A stretch of 64,000 nucleotides of DNA from Hydractinia symbiolongicarpus (GCF_029227915.1 NC_079880.1:10073501-10137500), one strand, 5' to 3'. Shown: positions 1 to 14,000, numbered from the stretch's first letter. Numbers and translations: made by a program. The notes: generated by a model not told the origin, from the letters alone.

Positions 1-1988
1 TTTATATCTGGAAAATCATTTATTCGATTACATACTATCCTGTTTCCAAAAAATATATATACACAAATTGTAAAAATTAACAGGCTAAGAACACAAAAAA
101 TTTTTCCTTAGTATGATGATCTGTAGTTACCTTTACCAACCATTTTAAACGTGAATGTCAAAAATAAAGAAGGAGTAAATTTGAATCAACAAAGATATTA
201 TTTTTGGAAAACAAAGTGCAGATACGGTCCGTCCTCACAAAAGTTAACACAAAATGTAAAACAGATCGGTTTTTGAGGAGCACATCCAAATCAACAAAAA
301 TCAGTTCATTTAGCATGTTCTATATTGCTATTGTCCATAAATCTTCTACAAAAAGGTTATGAAACACAGTTATGAAATTATAGAAAAATCAGGCATTTCA
401 TAAAATATAAAATACAAAAAAGTTTTTTCATCATCACCAAACACAGTTATATATTACCACAATTATAAAAATCTTAACAAAAACGTGAAACCATGGAATT
501 TTCTTCCAGCAAAAATGACATCACATACAGTTTAATTCTCCCCAACAAAAGTTTATAATACGAACTATGAAAAAGCTATTAGCTTACACCACAGCCTTCA
601 GTGGAGTCCAATTCTACAAAATTTGTGCTTTCAGTATATTTGCATGTGGTCTTTTTCCCACAAAAAAAAGAAAATTTTAAAAAACAGCAGTTTGCAAGAC
701 AAACAAAAACACAAACAACCTTCCCGAACCGAACAACCATCCTTTCATAAATTAAAATAAAGTCAAAAACCCATGTAAATTTCCAATCAAATGTCTACTA
801 CACCCCCCTGTAAAAATAACCTGGCATTTTACATGTAGGCTGACGAAAGTTAAACAGGATGTCAGAAAAAAAAACAATAAAAAAAAATAAACTATTTAAT
901 AACGCACGCTTTAAATTCTGGAAAAAAAAATTCCACTTGTCATATTGCACGTGGTCCCTTTGTAAAGTTTACAGGAAATGCTAAAAGAAATATAAAATAC
1001 ATCTGCAAAAGTTCAAGTCTTTAAAGATTTTGTATCGTGCTCATAAAAGAAAAGAAGTTAAGGAAACTAAGGTAGCTAGCTATAGATAATTAAAAAAAAG
1101 GAATAACAATATAAGTCATAGGTTAGAGCTTGCCTTGGGATGAGAGGAGCAGGCATTGGAGGCCAACATTAGCTAGCTAACAGTAGCTAAGACCCCCAGT
1201 TAAATATACTTAACCTGGGAACACTTAGCTAAAACTAAAGCTAGCTATTTATGCTTAGTAAAACACATATAAAGAGAAACAATAGTAATGTAAAAATAAT
1301 AACATAACGGTGAGCAGTAAGTTCAACAAACCAAAGTTTTCCGTTTGTTAGTCAGCTAACAGCTTTATGTAGCATTTTGAATTTTAGGACAAACACATTA
1401 GTTACGCACCAGGGAATACATTAATTATGCAACAAAAACATAAACAAATATGGCGGCTAGGTTTGTTTTTAAAAAAGCGCTAAAATATAAAACTTCAAGA
1501 ATTTGAGGCTTTTCTTGGAAAATGCGAGTCTGCTTGCTCCAGTGACATAAAAACTAAACGTCTAAAAACATCAAAGTTCTTACTATTATTGATTTTAAAT
1601 CCACTTCAAACTCTAGCCTTTACTTTCTATTTCTAACTTTACTACTTTACTTCTAGCTCTAGCTACCACTTCTTAATTCACTTCTTGGACTTTTCTTTGT
1701 CTGAATTACTTTTTGCACTTTTTTCAAAACGAAGGGACCGTTCTTTTTTTGTTGTTGTTTTCGGTGTCGAGGGACACCATTTTTGTACAGAAAGCCGTTA
1801 AATTTATTTCAGCAAATCAAGTTGATCCATTTTGATCACGTGATGTAAACAAAGTAAACCTGCTAGCAAAATGGATAAAACTTTTTCGGAGACTTGAAAG
1901 GAAATTTCGGCTACATCAAAGGAAAATGAACACATCCACTTTGCCTGTCACAGACAGACGGACACACTTAGCGTATTATTATAAGAGA
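1..1988 (-). mobile_element. Helitron-like element, 5' part (continues past window start)
   Basis: Read on the minus strand, this element starts with TCTCTTATAATAATACGC at 1988 and runs toward position 1 without reaching a 3' end. Its first ~100 bases (1885-1988) match the 5' ends of the elements starting at 4469, 5052 and 57027. The 5' TC abuts the 3' CTAG of the next element at 1989 with no base between. The interior is AT-rich non-coding sequence; 11-370 resembles 2589-2945 of the neighbouring element. No Rep/helicase ORF is visible, so it is a non-autonomous copy or a fragment. Confidence 0.6.
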
Positions 1989-4469
1989 CTAGTCGATTAG
2001 GCCCGTGGAAAAATCCACTTAGGCAGAAAAACAATTGAAAAGTTCTGTCATTTGAATTTTGATGACATCAGCAAATATTTCAGTATATTGAATATGCCTT
2101 TTACTAAAAAAAATAATCTGAAAATGCATAAAAAGAAAGTATATAAGTCATAATTTAACAAAAAAGTTCTTAAAATCTAACACAAAATATCAAATGTCAA
2201 ATCGCATGAAATCCTCCCAACAAAACTTCAGACAAAATATGAAAAACAACGGCGTGCAAGGTGTAAAATCTAGTTAGTAGAAAGTTACAACATTGACAGT
2301 CACAACCCAAACAGTTACGACAACAATAATAATAATGTCAGAAATAACACATATCTCAAATATGTATACATCTTATTATGTGATTATGTTGAAAACCTTC
2401 AATATTTTAATCTGAAATGTCGAAAAGAAAGGCTTGCAACAGTAAGCACAGATCTATGAAATAAGTTCATTAAGCATTTTAAACATTGTCTTTTCCCTAA
2501 ATGCTTATACAACAATACAACCTGAACAATATCAAAAAGCCAAACTTAAACAAACACAAAACACCTAAAAACAAAAAGTTAAACTTTGAAAAATCATTTA
2601 TTCGGTTGCATACCATCCTCTCCCGCAAAAATATGCACAAAATGTAAAAATTAACCGGTTAACAAAACAATTTTTTGTCTAATGATCCGTACTGACTTTA
2701 CCAAACATTTTAACCTGAAATGTCGAAAAAGCAATGAGCAAGGAGTAAATTTCAAATCAACAAAAATCATTATTTTGAAAACATTGTATATATATATGGT
2801 CCTTCCTCACAAAAGTTTACAATAAATGTAGAACACAAAGGTTTATGAGGAGCAAATCAAAATATGAACAAAAATCAGTTCAATTGGCATGTTCTATATT
2901 GTCTTCAGCCATAAAATCTTCCACAAAATTGATATGAAACCCATCAAATTCAACTCAGAAAAAGCAGTCATTTAAGTGCATACAAAAATACAGCTTGTAG
3001 AATATCAAATTATTATTTTTAGTATATATATAATTGCATATGGTCCTCCCTCACAACAGTTAAATTTTTGCACTAAATTTGCAACACAAAATACAAATTC
3101 TAAATAATTCCTATGGTTTTCCTTTTCCTTTCCTTTCCTTTCCTTTTAAGTTTAATCAAAATATAAAAGATGAGAGGTGAACGACAAAATCAAAGTTTGC
3201 AGAATTTAATTATTTTGGTATATATATGTCTATTGATATATGCCCTTTATAACAATATTTCAATCCAAAATGTGAAAAAGAAAAACAGTTTGCAACAAAA
3301 TCAGTTATTCTGATGATATTGCATACACTTTTTCTCCACAAAAGTGTAAAAAAAGAATGGTTGTAGGAAATACTTCTGATTCAACAAAAATCAGTATTTG
3401 CATCTTGTACTCATTAAATATTACCCAAAATTTCAAAAAACTGTGATTTGGAACGCATCAAATTTATAAATAGAGAGGGATCAGTCATTTCGGTATGTTG
3501 TACAGAGTCCTGCCCGGTAAGAATTTATACAAAATATAAAAAAAAACAGGTTTTTTCGGTGTTGTACTCCCTCAAAAAAGTTGAAACTTTTCTTAATTGA
3601 GACAAAATGCCATAAACAAAAACATTTTAGTCAGAACATCTAGAACAACAAAAATCACTACACTTAAGGTACCAGAATTACTACATGTTAAATAAAAATC
3701 GTTTCGTCATATTGCATGTAACCGATGTATATAAGTTTAGTTACACAAAATGTGAAAAATACATTATTTGCATACACAAATTGTGAAAAATACATTATTT
3801 GCTTAAAAACAGTCCTTAAACTCTTCTTAAATAATATGTAATACTTTTTTAAAAGTTGTTGTGGCTTGTTAATTTAAGCTTAAAATGTCAATTAAAATAA
3901 GTTACAGTCACATTCTTAGCAAAGACCACTAAGATTAGCTTACATGTAAAAAGCAACATAAAACTGAAGCTAACATAAGGTAGCTACAGCAGCTAATAGC
4001 TGGTCACTTAAATATAAACTGGAGAATTAGCTAGGTATAAAGAACATGGCTACATATTTATAAATTCCTAGCTACCTAGCTAGTTGTTGTTGGTGTGGTT
4101 GATGCTAGCTAACAAACATGTCTCGCATCAATAATATCATCAAAACTTTAAAAAACATAAACAAACCTTTCTATACTTCATTTATATACCATGCCCCTTT
4201 TTAAATGCTTTTGTAAAGATTTATTTTGAAGGCAAGAGAAGACAAATGCTTAAAAAGGACAGCCATCTTTTTTGCAAACACAATTTCCGTTACTTTGTGC
4301 TAGAACTTCATTTAACAAACCACACAAAACTCGCGGCTTTTCACGACAAAGAAGACATATTTTTTTCGGCAACATCAAAGATTTTTTTCGGCAACATCAA
4401 AGGAAAATGACGATATCAACTTTGCCTGTCACAGACAGACGGACACACTCTCCGTATTATTATAAGAGA
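1989..4469 (-). mobile_element. Helitron-like non-autonomous element, about 2.5 kb
   Basis: On the minus strand the 5' end is TC at 4469 and the 3' end is CTAG at 1992-1989. The 3' end is preceded by a short hairpin (GTGGATTTTTCCAC, 2003-2020 region), the classic Helitron terminal layout. Both ends touch other family members exactly, so this is the middle unit of a head-to-tail array. The interior is AT-rich with degenerate internal repeats (motifs such as CACAAAATGTGAAAAA and ATCAACAAAAATCAG) and no transposase. A 31-bp tandem pair sits at 3743-3804 and a TTTCC run at 3119-3148. Treating this as one element rather than two solo ends is an inference from the terminal arrangement and the internal similarity to 1-1988. 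Confidence 0.6.
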
Positions 4470-5052
4470 CTAGTCGATAAGGCCCGTGGAAAAATCCACT
4501 TAGGCAGGATAACAGAGAAAAACAACCGTCATTTAAATTTTGATGACGTCAGCAGAGACATGTCAGAACACAAAATGTTTTTTTTCAGAAATGTGTATGC
4601 CTGTTGCCTTCATCGTATAGATCTTGAAACGCTGAGCAAGAAAATGTATAGGATCGCGTATTTTTGACAAACGGTTGCAGAGATATTAGGATTTGAAGGT
4701 TTTTCGATGACGTCATCAACCCGTCCATTCCGAAACGGATTCGGGGACCCAGGTTTGGGAAAATTACCCAAATTGGTCCTAGTTGGTCCCTAGTTACCCA
4801 CGCGGTGAAAAATCATTGACGTCACCACCTCGTTTCCAAGTTATTTGGCCTCAAAGTTTTAGGTGCACTGTAATGGCTTCATTAATTTAATATAGGATAT
4901 TGACGTTAAAGTAGTGTTATTTTCGTCGCGTCGTAACGTCAGAGAATTTGACATATTAGACATGCATTTTTCGGCAACATCAAAGGAAAATGACGATATC
5001 AACTTTGCCTGTCACAGACAGACGGACACACTTAGCGTATTATTATAAGAGA
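4470..5052 (-). mobile_element. Helitron-like non-autonomous element, 583 bp
   Basis: Complete on the minus strand: 5' TC at 5052 preceded by A, 3' CTAG at 4473-4470 followed by T (the T of the next element's TC). The 3' hairpin lies about 12 bases before CTAG. The interior shares long blocks with the 57027-57656 copy, including the ACGTCATC/GACGTC motifs and the segment around 4720-4850. The open frame across its 3' half has no recognisable domain and is chance. Confidence 0.75.
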
Positions 5053-5710
5053 TTCTTAGCATGGCTATGGCCAACCTCGTCCCCAGTTTTTTTTGTTGCT
5101 TTTTTGACATAGAGGTGGGCGGCGAAATTACCCCTGGTACAGGCTGGTGAACTCTGTAATGCGATCAGCCTGCATCCGACATAGATAATTCATTCGCGCG
5201 TCATAATATATGCAACAATTTACTATAAAGATTACGGATTTTGTTATAAAAACATTGGAAGATTATGAGGAAATGTTCAAAATGATTGACTAAAAAAGAG
5301 TGAGCTAAACAGTAAAATAAAGATGTTATTTTGGTACATTTCCATTGTTGACATTTCAATAATAATAAGGTTTCTCTTTAATCTTAGTAAAAACACGACT
5401 CTTGCAATTTAGCTGGATGAGAAAATACTTGTGGCTACCTAATCTTGCTAACTACAAGCAGGCATAATAAGCCATTACTAAATAAAATGAATCTTGGTTT
5501 CTATTAATTTTTCTACTTAAACAAGTACTCAAACAAGTACCAGCTAAATGCGTCCTCCAATTATTATAAACAACTGATGGAACTGGTTTGGCAAGTTTAA
5601 ACTTTGTTGATCTGTTATGTATAGCTAGCAAGCAGAAACGTAAGTGGCCCCCAGTGGAAACAATCCACTAACTATAGGTTTTTGTGATTTTCTGGGCTAG
5701 CCACTTTAAA

Positions 5711-5760
<50 letters not shown>

Positions 5761-6738
5761 GCTTTGCAAAATTTAGCCACACCAGTCATAGGTAGAAAAA
5801 TATCACTTTTCGAAACAAAATTTGTGTCTTAAAACACTACAAAAAGGATTTACAGCTGAAAACATACTAACCAGATAAAAATATATATATAGCTAGAGGG
5901 GCCATTTAATAATTACATAATGCCTAACGGGTGAGGGGTATAATCATACTTGTTACGCACTGCTACGAAAATTTAGTTTTTATGTATGTCAGATATTTTA
6001 CTTAATTTTAGTGTACAATCCATCAACATCTTGAATTTGTTTCTTGCCTCTTGACCTACACAAAAGTACCAAAAATGTGATTTTATGTGCTTAATATATG
6101 ACCCTGATATATCTTTTTGCATATTAGAGCACTAGTTTGCCTTTGGTGTGGAATTAATATGGAAATGAATGGATAAGGTCTTGAAATTTGAAATAAAGAA
6201 ACGAACAGAAACGCCTTAGCAATTTTATGCTTGACCCAAGAGGTAGATTAATCTACTATCACTTAAATGTGTTATTGTATAGCATTAGCCATTCAATAAT
6301 TACCTAGCACCTAAATTATTCATTTTTTACGACTCCCCACCCCTTGTAACCCATTGTAAAAAATCTAATACCACATACCCCCCTTTTTTTCCGGAACAAA
6401 AATGCAGTCACCTACAACCTTTTTTACGTTATCATACACAAAAAGCCATGGGAACGAAGTTTATTTTTCCATTTATTTTGCTTCAGTTACCATATGTGAA
6501 GCTAAACACAATCTATAACATTTGCACAAACTTCTATCATTCATGTAAAAGACTGTCGTGTCCAACCGGACAAACACAGGTCGGGCTGGATGTCGGTCCG
6601 AGAATTCTAAAAACGTGGTTAAACAGTTTTGTGAATGCTTCACAACGAATGAGTTTGTCCTTAAGCAAGTAGTTAAACTTTAGTTTACTGAAATTCGTTG
6701 TTACGTGAGTTGTTGTTTTCAAAACCAAAGTCAGTTTA
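5053..6738. other. Gene-free stretch with a TTA microsatellite
   Basis: No gene is recognisable. A pure (TTA/ATT)n microsatellite of about 48 bases runs from 5711 to 5759. The rest is AT-rich unique-looking sequence. An open frame at 6448 begins with a hydrophobic stretch (MGTKFIFPFILLQLPYV), but its nearest donor sites are in the wrong phase to join the first exon found for the VWDE-like gene, so it is not called. Confidence 0.5.
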
Positions 6739-7067
6739 TACAGTCAAACCAAGTATAAAGACCGTCTGCATAAGACGGGCACCTATTGACCACATTTAGT
6801 CTACAGGCGCCCGACAGGTGTCAGTTTTCTGGTCATTTTGTACTCTATAAAACGACCATCTGCATAAGTGGGCACCTGTTAACTACATTTGGGTCCTTGC
6901 GTTTGCATATTTTTGCATGTTTCTTGCTTCACACAAGCTGTAGTGAAGACAGACAGGAAAACCTGTCTGAGACGGCTTCGGCAGGGGGTCGACTTTTTAC
7001 AGAGGTATGTTAGACGGCCACCTGCCTAAGATGACCAGAGTGGTCGTATCAAACAAGTTTGACTGTA
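6739..7067. mobile_element. MITE with TA target duplication (Tc1/mariner-type ends)
   Basis: Inverted ends CAGTCAAAC (6741) and GTTTGACTG (ending 7065) are flanked on both sides by TA. Inside, a diverged motif around CTGCATAAG..GGGCACC occurs about three times (6760, 6860, 7015), giving an internally repetitive element without coding capacity. TA duplication plus short inverted ends fit a Tc1/mariner-derived miniature element; the family name was not checked. Confidence 0.6.
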
Positions 7068-8006
7068 CTTAAGAACTAAATATTTTAAAACTAAAAGCAC
7101 ATTGGAGCTTTTTAAAAATTAACTTCATTTTTTTTCTTTGTTAAAACAAACACAACAAAATTTTTACACTGTGGAAATCCACCTCATTTTAAACCTATAG
7201 TTCAGTAAGAATGCTATTTATTTGTTAAAACTTCCAAAAATAAAAACATTGATTCAATATTTATGAAAGTCAGACCTTAATCCGCTCACGGCATCGCAAA
7301 CCAAACTGCGCAAGAATTATGTGCACAGTAAAACAAACGATCTCTAACATAATTCTAGTTAAAAAAAATTAGTCATTGTTCAACCTCGTATTCAGAATTT
7401 ATTAGCCTTACAAGTCCTGGGGACGGGGTTGGTCTTCGAAAACATTTTAGAATAAGCATCAACTCAACTTTCATACGAATTAAAAGTTGCTTGGAGAATG
7501 CACAACATCACAAGGAGTGGATGGAACAGTCAAAATTACGACATTAATTAATTTAACGTTTTTCAAATCTTTCAATTTTTTCTTTCCTATGAACATAGTA
7601 ATGCTAATATGTTGTAAATTTCAAAACCCAATTTTCAAAATTGATCCCAAATGTGATAATTACTGAAAGTTACACACAGTTATGAGAGGGGGTATTTGAC
7701 TAAAGGTATGATCAAAACGCGACACCTAAATTTTGTCAGCGACGTGTGCAACACTTTAATGTTGACAATTTAAACAAAATTAACTGGAGTGAAGAAAAAG
7801 GTTTTATTCTTTTTTTAAAATAGCAGCCCCGTCTTTTAACCAACATTGAGAAGAGCGACTCTTACTTTAAGTTGCGTAAACCTTACGGGCGTACGGTTTT
7901 AAGGGTTACGGGTTTATGGGTTTAGGGACCTACTGCAACACACGCGGCCGCACAAAAAAAGATTCTCAGCAATATTATTTAGAAATGCTTTTTTTCTTTT
8001 TTTTAG
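7068..8006. other. Region upstream of first VWDE-like exon, no exon identified
   Basis: AT-rich. It should contain, or lie downstream of, the signal-peptide exon of the VWDE-like gene, which must end in phase 1. I found no ATG with a hydrophobic run and a phase-1 donor here. A CAACCTCGT-type repeat piece with an inverted counterpart (GACGGGGTTGG) spans 7382-7432. Confidence 0.4.
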
Positions 8007-11000
8007 AACCTTGCGATGGATATACTGCAGTTGACAACTATCAAAGAAGTACTGGCTACAAGCGTCCATCTTCAAGTCAGGCCACAACATGTGATCGTAA
8101 ATGGCAAGCGACGTGGTATCGTTTCACTAGTGGAGCTGGTGGGGAAATGCCGACCTCTTGTCCACCAAAATACGCTTGTGGTATGCTTTCTAGTTTGAAA
8201 GATAAAAAATACAGCTAGGAAAAACATTCAAAATGCAAAGTGAATCTTTTTAAACATATTTTGTCGTGTTTAAAAGGTCTACGAAACGATCACATTTTTA
8301 AAAATGACGTTTATTAAACAGACCATTCACAAAAAGTTAATGTGCAAGAAATTATACACACTTTAAAACATCATTAGCGTCTAGACTACCTATTTATTAA
8401 TAAGTAATTTTTTATGATGGATTTGATATTTTTTTAGTTTTTTTTTTCTAAAAATAGAAAAAAAATTAGCGATTAAATAAACTACGGTCGGTAAAGTAAA
8501 TTAAATATCAGTAAATCGAAAATTGCATGTTACTTTAGCTTTAAGAAGGTACTTAATACCCGTAAAAAGATGTCAAAGTCATCGTTCTTGATTAGACTGA
8601 CTTTATGTACAGTGAACTTATTATGTTTTTTTGCAAAATGTAGCTAGTTCAAAAGGTTTGAATTTTTATTTTATTAGAAAGTTTGAGTTAAAGGCAAGGT
8701 AAGTATTTATATCAAATAAATTATAGATATCCGATATATGTAGGAAACTTTTATTTCATTTTCAGTTATATTTGGATGCCCAATATGATATTTAGGATGA
8801 TTTAAGTTGTTGTTTTTGTTTTTAGTGATCATAAACTTTTCATTTGTCAAAAGCTAGACGTAAGTCACTAAACCAACAGCCGTGTCGTGGCCCCTTTAAT
8901 TAAAAGGAAAATTTTAGTGTTAAGTTAAAATCATTTTATTATGTAATAAGGTCTATATTTGCAGGAAATTGTGAAAAAAAAATGGTATAAATAAAACACT
9001 GAGTAAATAATTCAGCTGTTTGGACAGCTAAAAAAGGGTTACTACCACCTTAATATGATTTTATTATAAATTGAATCAAAATATTATATTTATAGGCTCC
9101 AAGGGTTCAGTCTGGTTGAATGGAACAAACCCAACAACAGTAGGAGAAACAAAAAAAATGAAAGCATGTTTGCGAGCAGGTACAATTTGCTGCTCCAGAA
9201 TTTGGGAAGTGAGAGTGAAAAAATGTTCAAAGAATGGAAAAGAATATTTTGTTTATTATCTTCCACCAACTCCAGGATGTCCAATGCGATATTGCGCCGG
9301 TTTGTGGTTTTTATTATTTTATGTCGTAAAAATAGCACAGACAATAGTCTTAAAGAACTGTTCCTGCAAATATCCGGGCATAATCGGAATAATCTCATCT
9401 CCTAAGGTTTAGGTTGTCATGAAAGATGCTCTTGGTGTTTAAGAAAGAAAATGTATTAGGCTACCCAACATTACCAAACATGAACTCTTTAGATCTTTTC
9501 CTTATCCACCCACGCGGTTGAAGTTTTGGGAAGCTAATTATGCGTAATTCAGAAATGGGATTTTTTCAAAAACAGTCCGCCCTTTAAGGGTTAACACCTT
9601 TTATGTGCAGGTATTAGATAACGTGCATAATGAATTTTAAAAGTGTCTATTGAATAGTGCAAATTTCAGTACATAGATACCTAAAAAACTAAAAACATTT
9701 CACTAAATTATTACACAGTATTGTTTCTAGAAGGTCATTTTATATTGGTGAAGAAATTGCAATTCAAGGGAAAGCTAGGAAATGCAAATTAAATATTAGG
9801 AAGCTTCGTAGCAAGGAACTCCTGTTAGAGTTTATATTTGTTCAACAATGTCGATATTTTTTATGGAACAGTTATGTTGTAATCAGTTATGTTTAATCCA
9901 CAATTTTTTTCTTCTTTATTTTAATAACATTTCTATTAAAGATACATATTTTTCTTGGAAAATGTTGTTACACTAAATTTTATTGTTTTTTTCTGATTAT
10001 TTGCTTTTAGGAAAAGAGACTAAATGTGCAGCTGATGAATCATCACCAACTGGATTTACTCCAGGCTGCTCAAGTAGGTGCTTTTTATAATTCATATCCA
10101 CAGTTTTTAGTATTGACAAAAATTACCACGCAATTTTGAAATGATAATGTCTTTATAGACTGGTATCTTTTTAAATTCGTCACATATCAATGCATTTGAA
10201 TATACTTCTTAATTCTACTTTGGTTAAATTCTTCTACGTATGAGATGTTGTACATTTAACATTCTCGCTTATAGGTAAATATCCTAAACTAAAAAGTGAC
10301 CCTGTCATCTCAGTGGGAGTTAAAAATAAACGAATGCAGTTTAAATGTAAATTTGATCCAAAGGAGCGAGGAGAACACATTCGCCATGTCGTAACATGGT
10401 ACCAAGGTCCACCTGAGAAAAGAATCAACAAAGAAGATACTCTTCATGGGAATCAAGATGAAGCATATTTGCAGAACAACAACGAGTATGGAGAGAAAGC
10501 ATTGTTTTGTCTTGGTCAGAATGTAAGTACGTACGATACAAAGCAGAAAAACGGTTGAAGAAAGGATAGATGAGACTATCAATAGTATTGTTCGGTGATT
10601 AAAGTCATTCGACCCTAAATTGCATATATCTCCATAGTAAATCCCCCTGACTTCAAGTTTAGGACCAATGATTTGATGTCAATAGTGGGCAATATATAAT
10701 ATTGCTTTTATGTCCTATAACATGGATCATCAGTTACAGAAAGAATAGACTAAATTTCAACATACACATCGTTGCAGAATATCCGCAAATATGATATGAC
10801 ATAGGTGAAGATTCTAACTGTTTTATGTTTTTTTAGATTTATTGTAAAGTTCAATCTCATTACGTAGCAACACCAAAACTAAAAAGTATTCCACGAAAAA
10901 GTAATGAATTTTTTGCAGGATTTAAGGTCAGTTTAAATTTTTATGATATTTTACGTCCATAGAAAGCTTCGTGATCGCAAGTACTTAGCTCCCCCCCGTT

Positions 11001-14000
11001 AAGTTAGCCAATCCAAACCGTCAAAAATGTACTGTTTTTTATATCCGTTATCTACCATTCCCCATGTTCCCGAAAAATAGAAAGGAAATGAGTGGTGCCT
11101 TAATGATGGTTAAATTTCGTTTTATTTACACTTTCATTTCAGGTTACACCAAATGTGATCGATCTTTCTGAAAAAGACAAACCAAGAAAACTCACTGCAA
11201 CGTCAACACTACCTATTGTATGCCAAGATGGTACCGACACCTGTGAAGTCCGGGTGGAACTTGGTCAGACAAACACAGATAGTTTTATTGATTATTGCAC
11301 AATGAAATTTAAACCTGGTCCTGCTGGTCAGACTCATGTAGCGGAAGTTGTCGCAAAACGTGATTTCGTAGATGATGGAGATCAAACGATGCATTTAAAA
11401 ATTTATATTCCTGACCACGTTGATCCTGTTGATTGGAATTGTTATAAGAGTATCACGGATGTCTTGGTAAGTTCGGTTTTTTGTTTTTTACCCGTCTGTC
11501 CGTCCATCCGTCCGTCAGTCCGAACCATTGTTCGTTCGTTTCTTTTCAAATGATAATGTCCTAGATCAATTCTTTCTTGTTAACGCGTAATATTGCATGT
11601 CATTGTGGAATGTTTTAAATGTAAACCTCTCCATTCAGATAAAGACAAAAGACGTCAAAACAAAACGCTGCACATCAACTGGTGACCCACACATTCGCAC
11701 TTTTGATGGATTGTATTATGATCACTATTTGGTTGGCGATTACGTTATGGTCGAAAGTGGAGCACGGTTGTTTAAGGTTATTTTACTTTTATTTTTTAAG
11801 TTTCTTTGTTTCTTCTTCTTGATAGCATAATATTTTTAACCAGCTCACCTGATGTTAGAAGGTTGATGAGTCAACTTGTAAAATTTGGCTTCTTAAATGG
11901 AAACTTTATATACCTTAGACTCCATTTTGCAGATCCCTCAGTGACAATGAGGTGACAATAAGAAAAAAGTGTATTATATTTGGTAGATAAACATTAGAGA
12001 TGTTACTTTGCTGATATTATGGATAATTAAAAACTTATAGAAAATAACATTTTTTTGTCTCCTTTGTGTAGGTTCATGTCAGGACTTTCCGTTGTAACAC
12101 AGTTTCATGCAACTGTGGAATAGCTGTAAGAGAAGGTGATGACGTCATCGTTGTTGACATGTGTAGAGATAATACTCCACGTGCACGATTTGCCAGCACA
12201 GTTGAGCCACAGAAAGGGACCACCATTGAGAGAAATAACAACGGGAAAAGTTTTGTGGTAAAAACAATGGAATTAATGTTTTTTATGTAGACTTTGTAGA
12301 CCGTTTGATAGTGTTTTTGACAATCGAATATTAGAATATCTTGTGGTTGGTAATTTAGATTGAAATTTTTTGGCAGAGATTACACAAGGGGAATATTGAA
12401 ACGAACAGAGAGTCGTGTTTTCTTAGTGTCTTAGCAAAGATCCAAATTATTAGCATACAATTTTTTTAATAATAAGGGACGTGTTGTGTCTGTATCCCTA
12501 TTCGTGATACAGCATGGACAAAATAATAAAGCAAGAAATAGTAAATACGATTTATACTTTAAGTAAGCATTTTTTAAGGGCTAACAACTTGTCTTATTTA
12601 CTACTTTTGTTTAATATTTTTCAATTAAAATTTGATATAGCTCAACTTTCCCTCCGGTGCGTATGTGAGATTTGATGCACAACATTGGTTTCGTAACTGG
12701 TATTTTGCAAACATTGTAGTTCAACTACCTTCTGATGATTACAATAACACAACTGGATTATGTGGAACGTTTGATAGCAAATCAGGAAACGACATGACTG
12801 CAAAAAACGGCGTAATTGTACCAAAGGGAAGAGGAAGAACTGCTCCAAAAGCATTCACAGAAAGTTGGAAGTAAGAGCTTTTAGCGTTCACATTACTCCA
12901 AGGTATTTTTTTAAGTGAAAGGCGTCAGGCAATAATAACAACGTATATGGTTAGAATGTTACATTGCAATTTGTAGAATTTACTTTGTTAAACATCAAAA
13001 CTCCCTAAGAAAAATTATTTCGCTGTCTTATAGGAGTTTTTGTTTTGCTTTTTCTTTCCTTTGTAGTATTGCGGAGAACCAAATACTGTCAAGACTACTC
13101 TGATGTTTCCAAATGCAATTTTCAGCTTGTACAATCGTTTGTCAAATACTATTTCATGTCGACACATTGCTATAGAAATGGGAAGCTTAAATTTCAAATA
13201 ATAACTATTGTCGATTCTCGAAATGTTGCTTTGTTTGTTGATCGCCAAATTGCAGAAAGATCTTAAGAGAAGTTACCGCCTTTAAAGAAACCTATACTTT
13301 TTAATTTTTAGATTGACAGTTGGTGAAAGTTTGTTCTACTATAAAGGAGGACCTCGTAAGTGTCTAGCTACACGTGCGAAAAGTTATTGCACATGTCAGG
13401 AAACCTGTTGCGGAAAGAGAAGTGTCAATTGTAATTTTGATGGATATTCACAACGACCGAGATATATACAAGGTTCTAGAGGCTGGAAAAGTCTGGTCTT
13501 TCCAGGTAGACAATAATATCATATTGTATTGTGGTTGCTTTTTAACTTTTACCTCAATTTTAATAAATGTAAAGGCAGATATTACTTGTATATTTTCTGT
13601 TCTATATAAAATTGTGAGACGAATTCAGTACGTGCAGCATTGAATTCTTTTTTTTCTACATAACTAGTCAATTTTGTTCCAGGTATCAAATACCTTAATT
13701 GGTTGACCTTTTATTATTAAAGACTAGTATCTACGTGAACAATAAATTCATAACTGATTTAAAATTTAACCCTATATTAAATTATCCATTGCTGTTGTTT
13801 TTTTTATTTTGATTAAAGGTGCTGAGCACTGTGGGCGTCGCAAACGGCGTGCAATTGCTGTTGAGAATGTCATAGTGCTACCAGATGACGGCGAAACTGG
13901 TATATATACGTACAATCCAAAAAATGAAAGTGTCGACGAGAAGGATTTCCCAACACGGACCGGGAAAACAGAAGCTCAAGCTAAAACGCATTGCACAAAA

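Noticed and set aside
4272-4667. 131-codon open frame
   Set aside because: It runs across the junction of two Helitron-like elements and begins at TTG; there is no domain and the same bases are terminal repeat sequence.
6448-6672. Possible signal-peptide exon of the VWDE-like gene
   Set aside because: Hydrophobic start, but the donors after it give phase 0 or 2 while the next exon needs phase 1.
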